Below are positions 9,716 to 18,700 of a DNA stretch of 64,000 nt, piece after piece. The stretch comes from Anaerofustis stercorihominis DSM 17244 (GTDB lineage: Bacteria > Bacillota > Clostridia > Eubacteriales > Anaerofustaceae). The notes under the pieces are model-generated. The model had not been told where the DNA came from and did not search any database. It saw only the letters and a program-made list of their open reading frames with translations. The stretch is taken from positions 682,001 to 746,000 of the forward strand of contig NZ_DS560019.1 in the NCBI RefSeq assembly GCF_000154825.1, read 5' to 3'. Made by a program: the position numbers and the translations under genes. How positions within the stretch are numbered: position 1 is the stretch's first letter; the number at the start of each line of letters is the position of its first letter.

Positions 9716-10472
9716 CGTTTAGTTCACCTCCAAGAAGCGTAACTACTTCGATAATTTTATTAAAGAACTCTTTTCTGGAGCTGTCTCCTCTTACAATTTC
9801 ATTGAATATCTTGCCGTCTTTAATAAAGAGTATCCTTCTGGCTTGTGATGCTGTAAAGGCATCATGTGTTACCATCAAAATAGTAGCACTTAATTTTTCA
9901 TTCAGTAAATCTAAACTTGACAAAAGCATCTTCGCGGATTTTGAATCGAGAGCCCCTGTAGGTTCATCCGCAAGGATCAATTTAGGATTGGTAATTATTG
10001 CTCTTGCGCATGCAACTCTTTGCTTTTGTCCTCCTGACATTTCATAAGGATATTTGTTAAGTACTTCTGTTATGCCGAGTGCTTTTGCAACATTTTTTAC
10101 TCTTCTCTCTATATCGTTAGGTTTGATCTTTTGTATAGTTAAAGCAAGGGCTATATTCTCAAAAGCAGTCAAAGTATCAAGCAAATTAAAGTCCTGGAAT
10201 ATGAAACCAAGTCTGTTTCTTCTGAATTCATTTAACTGTTTACCTTTTAAATTAGTAATATTGATATCACCGACAAAAATATCTCCGCTTGTAACTTTAT
10301 CTATGGTAGATATAACATTTAAAAGCGTTGTTTTACCGCTTCCGCTGGAACCCATTATCGCAACGAATTCACCCTTTTCTACTTCAAAACTTATATCCTC
10401 TATAGCCTTTGTTAAATTACTCTTATTCCCATAATATTTTTCAATATTTTCAACTTTTAATACTCTTTCCAT
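9705..10472 (-). CDS. BceA-type ABC transporter ATP-binding protein
   Basis: ABC ATPase of 255 aa from the MacB/LolD-like clade that pairs with FtsX permeases. Walker A is GSSGSGKTT, the Q loop is IFQDFNLL, the signature is MSGGQKQRVACARA and Walker B with catalytic Glu is LILADEPTGALD; the H loop is VTHDAF. It is translationally coupled to the permease gene and powers antibiotic removal from its target in Bce systems. The 12-base gap from the upstream lipoprotein gene places it in the same operon, behind the BceR-like operator at 11033-11048. Confidence 0.93.
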   Translation of the reverse strand: MERVLKVENIEKYYGNKSNLTKAIEDISFEVEKGEFVAIMGSSGSGKTTLLNVISTIDKVTSGDIFVGDINITNLKGKQLNEFRRNRLGFIFQDFNLLDTLTAFENIALALTIQKIKPNDIERRVKNVAKALGITEVLNKYPYEMSGGQKQRVACARAIITNPKLILADEPTGALDSKSAKMLLSSLDLLNEKLSATILMVTHDAFTASQARRILFIKDGKIFNEIVRGDSSRKEFFNKIIEVVTLLGGELNDVI

Positions 10473-10484
10473 AATAAATCTCCT

Positions 10485-10961
10485 TTAAATTTCCTTTGAT
10501 ATTAGATTTAGTGAGCCGCTAAAATGATCACCTATAAATCCTATATAAAAATCCCCATCGTATACGGTTATATTGATTTCCCCGCTTTCAAAGCCTGCAC
10601 CTTCAAATAAATTGATGGTTTTAACTTCTCCGTTGTTTTTACAAACTAATTTACCTCTTCCTTTATCAACACTGACTTTATAAATCAGACTGATTTTCTC
10701 TTTTGGTCTGTTAACTTTGCAAGAGCCAAATAAAACTTCAGTATTATGAAAATCATTATAATTACATTCATAAGTCCCTATGTTGTAATTTTTTCCCAAA
10801 AATCTCTTACCAACCAAGTCATTATCTTTTGTAAGAGCATTCTTTCCAAATGTTTCAATAATATCATTGTACTTATTTATTACTTTATCTTTATTTATGC
10901 TGCAGCCTACCAATAACAGTGAAATCGAACAAATAAGTACCAGTGCAACTTTTTTCTTCAT
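10485..10961 (-). CDS. Small lipoprotein encoded inside the Bce operon (158 aa)
   Basis: Starts with MKKKVALVLICSISLLLVGCS, a clear lipoprotein signal with lipobox LVGC. The mature domain of about 138 residues is mostly beta-rich by appearance and carries three more cysteines (YECN, GSCKV, LVCKN). I do not recognise the family. It is the first gene of the operon with the BceAB-type transporter and sits directly downstream of the predicted regulator operator and -10 box, so it should be the most strongly induced product. A role as an extracytoplasmic accessory, for example target shielding or substrate capture, is inference only. The start is supported by GGAGGGAG 6 bases upstream. Confidence 0.8.
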   Translation of the reverse strand: MKKKVALVLICSISLLLVGCSINKDKVINKYNDIIETFGKNALTKDNDLVGKRFLGKNYNIGTYECNYNDFHNTEVLFGSCKVNRPKEKISLIYKVSVDKGRGKLVCKNNGEVKTINLFEGAGFESGEINITVYDGDFYIGFIGDHFSGSLNLISKEI

Positions 10962-10984
10962 TTTATCTCCCTCCTTTTAATCAA

Positions 10985-10990
10985 ATTATA
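10985..10990 (-). promoter_or_regulatory. -10 box of the lipoprotein-ABC operon
   Basis: TATAAT on the minus strand, 24 bases upstream of the lipoprotein start codon. The matching -35 position (TGGATG, about 11008-11013) is poor, as expected for a promoter that needs an activator. Confidence 0.6.
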
Positions 10991-11032
10991 GAAGAAGATA
11001 TTTTTTTCATCCATTGATTTATATTACATAAC

Positions 11033-11048
11033 CTTACAGTTTTGTAAG
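11033..11048. promoter_or_regulatory. BceR-like operator
   Basis: CTTACAGTTTTGTAAG: it contains TTACA-N4-TGTAA, matching the TNACA-N4-TGTAA consensus known for BceR-type regulators, with one extra matching base on each side. It lies about 20 bases upstream of the weak -35 region of the lipoprotein-ABC operon, the place expected for an activator. Confidence 0.75.
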
Positions 11049-11086
11049 ATTTAAATTCAGTATAAAAATTGATCTATTATATAAAT

Positions 11087-11115
11087 AAAAAAACAGACAT
11101 ATGTCTGTTTTATTT
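11087..11115 (-). terminator. Terminator after the Bce-type kinase gene
   Basis: Inverted repeat AAACAGACAT/ATGTCTGTTT with a T-run on the minus strand. It overlaps the stop codon of the kinase and separates the regulator-kinase unit from the transporter operon. Confidence 0.8.
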
Positions 11116-12126
11116 TACCTCATCTATAAGAGAACTCAAAGGAAAAGTGATTATAACCACGGTTTTAGCATTTTCCTGGGAAAGTATATCTATTTTATGA
11201 TATAAGTTGTCGCAAAGGGTCTTACAAAGATATAACCCCATACCCGTAGACTTATATGTTTTTCTTCCGTTGGTTCCGGTAAATCCTTTTTCAAATACCT
11301 TACCAAGCTCACTTTTGTTTATCCCTATCCCATTATCCTCTATATAAAGCTCTATCCCGTCTTTCTTCTTTATGGAATAAATCCATATTTTAGGTTTTTC
11401 ACCTTTTGAATATTTAATACTATTTATTATTATTTGATTTATAATGAACTCAAGCCATTTACTATCGCTGTTTACCTCTACATCAAGGTCATTCATATAT
11501 AAGCTTATATGCTTATTAAGAAAATCCTTTTTATTCCTAAGCACCGCTTTCTTTACTATATCTTCCAGCTTGACTCTTTTTATTATATAATCTTTTTCAA
11601 CGTTTTTACTTCTCGCATAATATAAAACCTGTTCAACGAGATTATCTATTTTATTTAACTCTTCGTCTATACTATCCGTTACTTCATTATTATTATTTGC
11701 TATTATCATTTTAGAAGTGGAGATTGGAGTTTTTATTTCATGACACCAAAGTTCTATGTAATCTTCCAGGTCATGATTTTTTCTTTTATATAAATTAACA
11801 TATTCATTCATTGATTTATCGATATCATAAATCGTATCATTTAAAATCCTGCCCTCTATAAAATTAGGATTTCTGATAAATTCACTTATTAAATATTTCT
11901 TATCCAAATTAGCCAAGTTTTTCTCAAGTCTGTTATAAAAATCTCTTTTTCTGTAAAATTCATAACCGAAAGAAATAACCGGGATTACAAATGTCAAAAC
12001 CAATATATTTACTTTCAGCGAGCTGTTGACTTTAAATATATTAAGCAGAAACAGGCTTATTAAAAATAAACCTACATACAACATTATATTTACGAACTTG
12101 TCCCTTAAAAAATCTTTTAGCTTCAT
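11110..12126 (-). CDS. BceS-type intramembrane-sensing histidine kinase
   Basis: Kinase of 338 aa with two N-terminal membrane helices (about residues 13-31 and 38-56) joined by only a few external residues, so it has no sensor domain of its own. This is the intramembrane-sensing design whose partner BceB-type transporter supplies the signal. The H box is ELWCHEIKTPIS with His129, and the ATPase domain shows QIIINSIKYSKG, EDNGIGI and GMGLYLCK. The gene overlaps the regulator gene by four bases. The transporter genes follow on the same strand after a terminator and the operator. Confidence 0.92.
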   Translation of the reverse strand: MKLKDFLRDKFVNIMLYVGLFLISLFLLNIFKVNSSLKVNILVLTFVIPVISFGYEFYRKRDFYNRLEKNLANLDKKYLISEFIRNPNFIEGRILNDTIYDIDKSMNEYVNLYKRKNHDLEDYIELWCHEIKTPISTSKMIIANNNNEVTDSIDEELNKIDNLVEQVLYYARSKNVEKDYIIKRVKLEDIVKKAVLRNKKDFLNKHISLYMNDLDVEVNSDSKWLEFIINQIIINSIKYSKGEKPKIWIYSIKKKDGIELYIEDNGIGINKSELGKVFEKGFTGTNGRKTYKSTGMGLYLCKTLCDNLYHKIDILSQENAKTVVIITFPLSSLIDEVK

Positions 12127-12788
12127 GATATTATGTATCCCTGTCCTCTTTTTGTCTCAATAAAATTTTTAAGCTCCACACTTTCAAGCTTTTTTCTAAG
12201 CCTATTGATATTTACGGTTAGAGTATTATCATCAACAAATTCATTATTATCCCATAAATAATCCATAAGCTCGTCTCTTGATACTATTCTAGACTTATTT
12301 TTTAGAAGAAAATGTAATATTTTAAGTTCATTTTTACTTAAATCGATTTCTTTATCATTATATGAAAAAGTACTTTTTGAAATATTTAATTTAAGTCCGT
12401 TATAAAATATAACATCACTGAAATTTTTATTTACTCTTTTTAAGAGTGCTTCTATCCTTGCTATTAAAATCCTCGGATTATATGGTTTTGTAACATAGTC
12501 ATCTGCTCCGTAATTGATACTTAAAAGCTCGTCCATCTCATTATTTCTGCTCGTAAGCATTATTATAGGTATATCCGAAGATTTTCTGACTTCTTTACAA
12601 ATATATTCACCGTCAATACCCGGAAGCGTTATATCAAGAAGGATAAGATCGGCATTACCTGCCAGGATAATATCCACACTATGCTTAAAATCCAAAATCT
12701 CACTGACTTCATAGCCATTATTTTTCAAATATAATGTTAATTCACCTCTGAGTTTATTATCGTCTTCGACTACAAGTATACGTGACAT
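12123..12788 (-). CDS. BceR-type response regulator
   Basis: OmpR-family regulator of 221 aa. Receiver domain residues 1-115 with Asp52 in LILLDITLPGIDG and the Lys of YVTKPYNPR; C-terminal winged helix with NRLRKKLE and TKRGQGYII. It pairs with the adjacent kinase, and the predicted target is the TTACA-N4-TGTAA site upstream of the lipoprotein-ABC operon. Its own upstream region holds a different perfect palindrome at 12828-12847. The ATG follows AAGGAGA. Confidence 0.92.
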   Translation of the reverse strand: MSRILVVEDDNKLRGELTLYLKNNGYEVSEILDFKHSVDIILAGNADLILLDITLPGIDGEYICKEVRKSSDIPIIMLTSRNNEMDELLSINYGADDYVTKPYNPRILIARIEALLKRVNKNFSDVIFYNGLKLNISKSTFSYNDKEIDLSKNELKILHFLLKNKSRIVSRDELMDYLWDNNEFVDDNTLTVNINRLRKKLESVELKNFIETKRGQGYIIS

Positions 12789-12827
12789 TATCTTCTCCTT
12801 AAACTTTATTTTATATTTATATAATAC

Positions 12828-12847
12828 TTAAGTTAATCATAACTTAA
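12828..12847. promoter_or_regulatory. Perfect 8+8 palindrome upstream of the BceR-type gene
   Basis: TTAAGTTA-ATCA-TAACTTAA, 40-60 bases upstream of the regulator start codon, in its promoter zone. It does not match the BceR-type operator, so it may bind another regulator. Confidence 0.4.
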
Positions 12848-12875
12848 AATTTCATTAATGAATAGTTAATTTAAT

Positions 12876-12911
12876 AAAAAAGTAATCAAATACAACAGTT
12901 GATTACTTTTC
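12876..12911. terminator. Hairpin terminator overlapping the GNAT gene end
   Basis: AAAAGTAATCAA and TTGATTACTTTT arms around a 10-base loop, with A-run and T-run flanks. On the minus strand it ends the acetyltransferase gene just ahead of the regulator promoter. Confidence 0.75.
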
Positions 12912-13376
12912 AAATATAAATCTCGGATTCTTTAGATCCAAAACCATAAATATATCCGCAAATTCATTGTTGTTATATTTTTTTGTGACTTTAAAACCTA
13001 TTTTTTCATATAGCGATATCGCTCTTTTACTGTTAGATAATGTATCCAGATACATTTCGTCATAGCCGAGATCTATAGCTATTTTTATTACTTTTGATAA
13101 TAATTCAAACCCTATGGATTTACCATAATAATCCTTAAAAATATATAGAGATTTTAATTCACATTTTTTATTATTCAATTTTTTGATACCGACAGTACCT
13201 ATTATCATCTTATTATCGAACATACATAAAAAACAATCAAAATATCTATTTATATCTTTATACATTTTATATCGTCCGTCAATATCTAAAGTCCTTCCCG
13301 ATTCAGGAAGACATTTATATAAAAATCCTATTAGAGAATCGTGATAAGTCTTGTTATATTCGTTTAAATTCAACAT
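12903..13376 (-). CDS. GNAT-family N-acetyltransferase
   Basis: A 157-aa acetyl-CoA-dependent transferase. The core motif is seen as KSLYIFKDYYGKSIGFELLSKVIKIA (residues about 89-114), where the usual Q/RxxGxG/A pyrophosphate loop appears as a slightly divergent YYGKSIG, followed by MYLDTLSNSKRAISLYEKIGF, typical of GNAT beta5/alpha4. The substrate is not predictable. It stands alone on the minus strand, upstream of the Bce-type regulator and separated from it by a terminator. Confidence 0.85.
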   Translation of the reverse strand: MLNLNEYNKTYHDSLIGFLYKCLPESGRTLDIDGRYKMYKDINRYFDCFLCMFDNKMIIGTVGIKKLNNKKCELKSLYIFKDYYGKSIGFELLSKVIKIAIDLGYDEMYLDTLSNSKRAISLYEKIGFKVTKKYNNNEFADIFMVLDLKNPRFIFEK

Positions 13377-13575
13377 GATAATCTCCGCATAATAAATTAA
13401 TTTAGTAAATAAAATATAGTCAATATATTTTATAATTATTTTTTATTATATCATATAAGGATTTTATAATTATTAATTATATAATTCATTAAAATATTTA
13501 TTTCATATTATATTATTTTTTACGCATAATATCCTATAAAGTAAAGTCGGAAAGCTGGAAAACAAGCCATAATTA

Positions 13576-13584
13576 TGATATAAT
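13576..13584 (+). promoter_or_regulatory. Extended -10 promoter ahead of plsX
   Basis: TGATATAAT (TGN plus perfect TATAAT), 84 bases before the plsX start. The -35 region is weak, which an extended -10 can tolerate. The rest of the 290-base gap (13377-13667) is AT-rich with no gene seen; rpmF, often found before plsX, is absent. Confidence 0.6.
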
Positions 13585-13667
13585 CCGGTTTAGATATTAA
13601 TTTTATTTAAAATTATTTAAATAAAATTAAATCTTTAAGTGAAAATATTATATAAAGAGGTATAAAT

Positions 13668-14654
13668 ATGATATATGTAGATGCCTTCGGGGGAGATTAT
13701 GCTCCCGACGCAATGGTCAAAGGAGCTGTACTTGCAGTTCAAGAATTTAACAGAGAAATCACATTGGTAGGTCATGAAGAAAAAATCAAAGAAGTATTTG
13801 ATAAAAATAACCTAAGTATGGATAAAATAAGTATTATCCATGCACCGGAAGAAATCACCTGTCATGATGAAAGTGCGTTGGCTATAAGAAGAAAAAAACA
13901 ATCTTCGCTGGTAGTTGCCGCAAATTTAATAAAAGAAGACCGTAACAGCGTTCTTGTAACGGCGGGAAGTACGGGAGCCGTCCTTTCGGCAGGAGTCCTC
14001 GTTACGGGAAGAATAAAAGGAGTAAAAAGACCGGCACTCGGAGCTGTCCTTCCTGCAAGAAAGAAGCCAATCCTCCTTATGGACTGCGGAGCCAATGCAG
14101 ATTGTACCAGCGAATATATAAAGCAGTTTGCTTCAATGTCAAGTATTTATATGAAATACGTTATGGGAGTTGAAAATCCAAAAGTCGCCCTTGCAAATAT
14201 AGGAAGCGAAGAAGAAAAAGGAAATAAATTATACAAAGAAGCTCATCAAGTATTAAAAGAAACAGAAGATATAAATTTCGCAGGAAATATGGAAGGCACA
14301 GAAATTATGAACAGCGATAATGATGTAATAGTATGTGACGGATTTACCGGAAATATTATCCTAAAAACAATCGAAGGTATGGGAAACTTGATGAAGGACA
14401 TACTAAAAGATGTTTTCTATACGAATACAAAGACAAAACTAAGTTATGTCCTTACAAAAAATGTATTAAACAAAGAAATGGCTAAATTATCATCCAAGAG
14501 ATACGGCGGAGCACCTCTTCTCGGAGTAAACGGAGGTATCATTAAAGCCCATGGTAATTCTGATGAAACGGCATTTAAAAATGCAATCGGACAAGCCATA
14601 AAATTTGAAGAAAATGAAGTTTTAGAAAAAATTAAAAATATCTATGCTAAATAA
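13668..14654 (+). CDS. plsX: Phosphate acyltransferase PlsX
   Basis: Converts acyl-ACP to acyl-phosphate, the acyl donor for the first step of phospholipid synthesis; a peripheral membrane protein. The 328-aa sequence starts MIYVDAFGGDYAPDAMVKGA and contains ITLVGHEEKI, SAVLSAGVLVTGR and VCDGFTGNIILKT, all diagnostic for PlsX. It follows a GAGG site and is the first gene of a plus-strand housekeeping run plsX-acpP-rnc-smc-ftsY, an order conserved in many Firmicutes, although fabD and fabG, which often lie between plsX and acpP, are missing. Confidence 0.97.
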   Translation: MIYVDAFGGDYAPDAMVKGAVLAVQEFNREITLVGHEEKIKEVFDKNNLSMDKISIIHAPEEITCHDESALAIRRKKQSSLVVAANLIKEDRNSVLVTAGSTGAVLSAGVLVTGRIKGVKRPALGAVLPARKKPILLMDCGANADCTSEYIKQFASMSSIYMKYVMGVENPKVALANIGSEEEKGNKLYKEAHQVLKETEDINFAGNMEGTEIMNSDNDVIVCDGFTGNIILKTIEGMGNLMKDILKDVFYTNTKTKLSYVLTKNVLNKEMAKLSSKRYGGAPLLGVNGGIIKAHGNSDETAFKNAIGQAIKFEENEVLEKIKNIYAK

Positions 14655-14715
14655 GGAATATATGATATAAGTATATATATAATAATCTATAAATACGTAT
14701 GGAGGAATATCATCA

Positions 14716-14940
14716 ATGATTTTTGAAAGAGTTAGAGATATTATCATTAAGCAGTTAGAGGTAAATGAAGACATAGTTAAAATGGAAACTTCTTTTACAG
14801 ATGATTTAGATGTTGATTCACTTACACTGATCGAACTAATCGCAGATTTTGAAGATGAATTCGGCATTGAAATCGAAGAAGATAAGTTAGAAGACATGAA
14901 GACTGTTAAAGATGTAGTTGATTATTTAGAAGCATTATAA
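14716..14940 (+). CDS. acpP: Acyl carrier protein
   Basis: Small acidic carrier (74 aa) for growing fatty acids. The phosphopantetheine attachment residue is Ser35 in the DVDSLTLIEL motif, and the rest of the protein shows the usual helical, strongly acidic composition. It sits 61 bases after plsX behind GGAGG, and a GC-rich hairpin follows. PlsX uses its acylated form directly, so the neighbours act in one pathway. Confidence 0.96.
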   Translation: MIFERVRDIIIKQLEVNEDIVKMETSFTDDLDVDSLTLIELIADFEDEFGIEIEEDKLEDMKTVKDVVDYLEAL

Positions 14941-14957
14941 AATAAATAAAAATAGAA

Positions 14958-14984
14958 AAAGGGCTCCTTATAAGGGAGCCTTAA
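14958..14984 (+). terminator. Hairpin after acpP
   Basis: GGGCTCC and GGGAGCC arms form a stable stem, but the T-run after it is broken (TTAAACTATTT). It may act as a partial terminator or a processing site between acpP and rnc. Confidence 0.5.
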
Positions 14985-15046
14985 ACTATTTAAAAAATTG
15001 AAGGAATGATTTCTGTGATTTTTTACATAGTTTATGAGGTAGAAAA

Positions 15047-15730
15047 ATGGAGATTGAAAGATTAGAACAAAAATTAGGATATGAATTTAAAGATAAAGAA
15101 CTGATAAAAGTTGCTCTTACTCACTCATCAAAAAGCAACGAAAATAAAACTTTACAAAACAATGAAAGATTGGAATTTCTAGGAGATGCGGTGCTTGATT
15201 TATGCGTAGGTGCATATCTTTATAAAACCCTTCCGGGTAAAAAAGAAGGCGTTCTTACAAAGCTCAGAGCACTGATAGTCTGTGCAGACTCTTTATTCAG
15301 CGCATCGGATAAATTAGACCTGGGAGAGTTTATAATGTTAGGGAAAGGTGAAATGCACAGCGGAGGCAAATACAAAAAAAACATAATAGCGGACTGTTTC
15401 GAAGCCGTGCTCGGAGCAATTTATTTAGACAGCGATTATGAAAAAGTTAGCACCATCGCACTTACTTTATTATCGGATGTAATAAAAAAAGCAATAAGTG
15501 GAAATTTAACTTATGATTATAAGACACTGCTTCAGGAATATATACATTCAAAAAATATAAAAGATTTCAGTTATGAACTCGTTCAAATAAAAGGTCCTGA
15601 ACACGACCAGATATTTACTTCAAAAGTAATAATAAATAATAAAGACATGGGACAAGGCGAAGGTAAAAACAAAAAAGAATCGGAACAGCATGCAGCTTTA
15701 AACACACTAAAAAAACTTAAACTGATTTAG
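15047..15730 (+). CDS. rnc: Ribonuclease III
   Basis: Double-stranded-RNA endonuclease for rRNA and mRNA processing, 227 aa. The catalytic signature NERLEFLGDAVLDL is at residues 39-52, the second acidic site DCFEAVLGAIYLD is near residue 115, and the C-terminal double-strand RNA-binding domain covers about 155-226 (DYKTLLQEYIHS... GEGKNKKESEQHAALNTLKKL). It is 10 bases upstream of smc, the arrangement common in Firmicutes. Confidence 0.97.
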   Translation: MEIERLEQKLGYEFKDKELIKVALTHSSKSNENKTLQNNERLEFLGDAVLDLCVGAYLYKTLPGKKEGVLTKLRALIVCADSLFSASDKLDLGEFIMLGKGEMHSGGKYKKNIIADCFEAVLGAIYLDSDYEKVSTIALTLLSDVIKKAISGNLTYDYKTLLQEYIHSKNIKDFSYELVQIKGPEHDQIFTSKVIINNKDMGQGEGKNKKESEQHAALNTLKKLKLI

Positions 15731-15740
15731 GCGGTAGTAA

Positions 15741-18700
15741 ATGTATTTAAAAAAAGTTGAAATATATGGCTTTAAGTCTTTCGGACAAAAAGTTGAAATA
15801 ATTTTTGATAATAAAGTAACGGGTATAGTAGGACCGAACGGAAGCGGTAAAAGCAATATCGTTGACGCTATCAGGTGGGTTCTGGGAGAACAGAGAGTAA
15901 AGACACTAAGAGGCGGAAAAATGGAAGACGTCATCTTTTCCGGAACGGAAGAAAAAAGAGCCCTCGGATATGCTTTTGTAAGTATAACTATAGATAACAC
16001 GACCGGGATACTGCCAAGCGAATACAGTGAAGTTAACGTATCAAGAAGGCTTTATCGCTCGGGAGAAAGCGAATATTATATAAATAAAAATGCTGTAAGG
16101 CTTAAAGATGTTCATGAATTATTCATGGATACAGGGCTTTCCAGAGAAGGTTACTCTATAATTTCACAAGGAAAGATAGAAAGTATCGTCAACAATTCTG
16201 CGGTAGACAGAAAATTAATGATAGAAGAAGCCGTAGGAATAGTAAAATATAAGACCAGAAAAAATGAAGCTTTAAGAAAACTGGATAAAACACAAAGTAA
16301 CTTATATAGGATTTTAGATATAATAAGCGAGCTCGAAAGCAGACTTCCAAGTTTAAAAAGAAACTCAAAAAAAGCCAGAAAATATATAGAACTTAGTGAA
16401 GAACTAAAAGGTTTGGAACTTAATCTTTTTGTGCATAAAGCAGATAAATATAAAGAAGAATTATCCAAACTAGACGAAGATGAAAAGATAATGAAAGATA
16501 CTTTAACAGAACAAGAAGAAAGTATCTCTATTTTAGACGATAAATACAGCGACCTTAAATTAAAAATCAATTCTTTCGACGAACAGATAAACAATGCAAA
16601 CAAAGAAATACATGATTTTATTTCTACATATGAAAATTCCAAAGTGGAAGTAGAAGTTAATAAAAATAAAATAGAAACTCACCTGGGAAATATAGATAGT
16701 CTAAAAGAAGGTATCATAAGATTAGAAGAAGAAAAAGAAAATATAGAGGATAAAAAAGAAGAAACGCAAGCATTACTAAATGAGCAGGAAACTTTATTTG
16801 ATGATTTAACGAAAGAATATAACAAGCTAAAAGTAGAAGTCGAAAGATTAAAAGGTATTTCTAACGAAACAGAAAATGCTATTCAAAGAGAAAATATTAA
16901 CTTAAAGACAAAGGAAAGATTATTAAAGGATAAAGAGGGTCTTTTATCCGATAGCTTAAACAGAATAGAAAACAATAAATTTATCAAAACGAAACTTGAT
17001 GAAGAAAATTACAATTTAGAAAAAAACATAGAAGAATTGGAAAGTTCTTTGGAAAATGTAGATAATTCCGAAAACGAAGAAAAACTCGATAAACTCGATG
17101 ACGAAAATAATAAGCTATTGGAAGAAAGATATAAAATCGAAGAAGCAAAAGCAGACTTTAGAGAAGAATTACTTGATAAATACAATAAAGCCAAACTTCT
17201 TAAAGGACAAAAAGATATACTTTTGGGATATGAAGAGAACAAAGAAGGCTATAAATTTGCAATAAAAAAACTATTCGAATACGCTAAATCTAACAATGAC
17301 TTAAAAGGCGAAGTATACGGTACTTTAGGGGATTTGATTTCGGTAGAAGAAAAATATATGGATGCAATACAAAAATCTCTTGCATCCACAATAGAACACG
17401 TAATAGTGAAAAATGAAATCACAGCTTCGAAAGCAATAAAAGCGTTAAAAGAAAATAAATGGGGCAGGATAACATTTCTGCCTCACAGCATTATAAAACC
17501 GAGAGAAATCTATAATCTAAATTCTTCCATTACTTCCGCAAAAGGATTTGAGGGAGTGGGGAGTGATTTGGTCAACTACGATAAAAAATATGAAAATATT
17601 ATAAAAAATGCTCTGGGTACACTTTTGATTTTTGATAATTTATCAAATGCAAATGCTTTTGCAAAAAAAAGCGGACATAAATATAAAATAGCGACTTTAG
17701 ACGGAGAGGTATTATTCCCGGGCGGAGCATTGGTCGGCGGTCAGAACAAAAGGGGCGACGAAGGCTTACTGTCAAGAAAAAACAAAATCGATAAATTAGA
17801 AAGAGAAATAAAACAAGCCGTTAAGGATTATAATGAATATCTTAAAAAGAGCGATTCATTTGATGAACAATTAAAACAAAAAGATGAAGAACTCAAAGTA
17901 ATGGCTGAAAAAATCAATAATCTTACATTGATAATAAGTAAAGAAGAGGATAAAAACAGAGACAAAGAAGATGAACTGGAAACAGCCATAAAGACTCTTG
18001 AAGATAATAAAAAGAAAATTTTAAATCTAAAAGAAGCTGATAAAAAAATTCATGAAATGAATGAGAAATCAAAAGAAGAAATTGATAAATTATCAAAAGA
18101 AATAGAAGATAAAAAAGACGAAATATCAAAGATTTCTCTGGGACTTTATAAAGATAAATATCTTGAAATGGCTACAAAATTAAATAATGAACAGCTTAAG
18201 TTATATAAGGAAGAGGAAAAGCTGAGAAATTATAATTCTTCCATATATGATTTAAATAAAAATATCAGAGATATAGAAAGTTCTTTAATAAACAGTAAAA
18301 AAGAAATAGACGAAAACGAAGAAAATATTTTGATATTAAACGAACTAATAGAAAAAGCAAAAGAAATAGATAACGACTACGACAGACTAAAACAAAACTT
18401 GGATGATAATTATAAAGCTTTAATGGAAAAGAAGAAAGACAGCGGTGAAGAATTTGACAGAGTAAATACAGAGCTTAAAAATCTTCAGGAAGAACGATTT
18501 AATTTAAGCGAAAGAATACAAAAACTTGAAAATAAAAAAGATAAATTATCATTGGAATTTGATTATCTCCAAAGAGGTATAATAGAAGATTACAATCTTA
18601 CATATGCACAGGCGGCAGAATTTAAAACCCCTATAGAAAATATGCTTGAAATAGAAACCAAAGTGAGAGATTTAAAGTCGAGTATAAAAAAACTGGGTAA

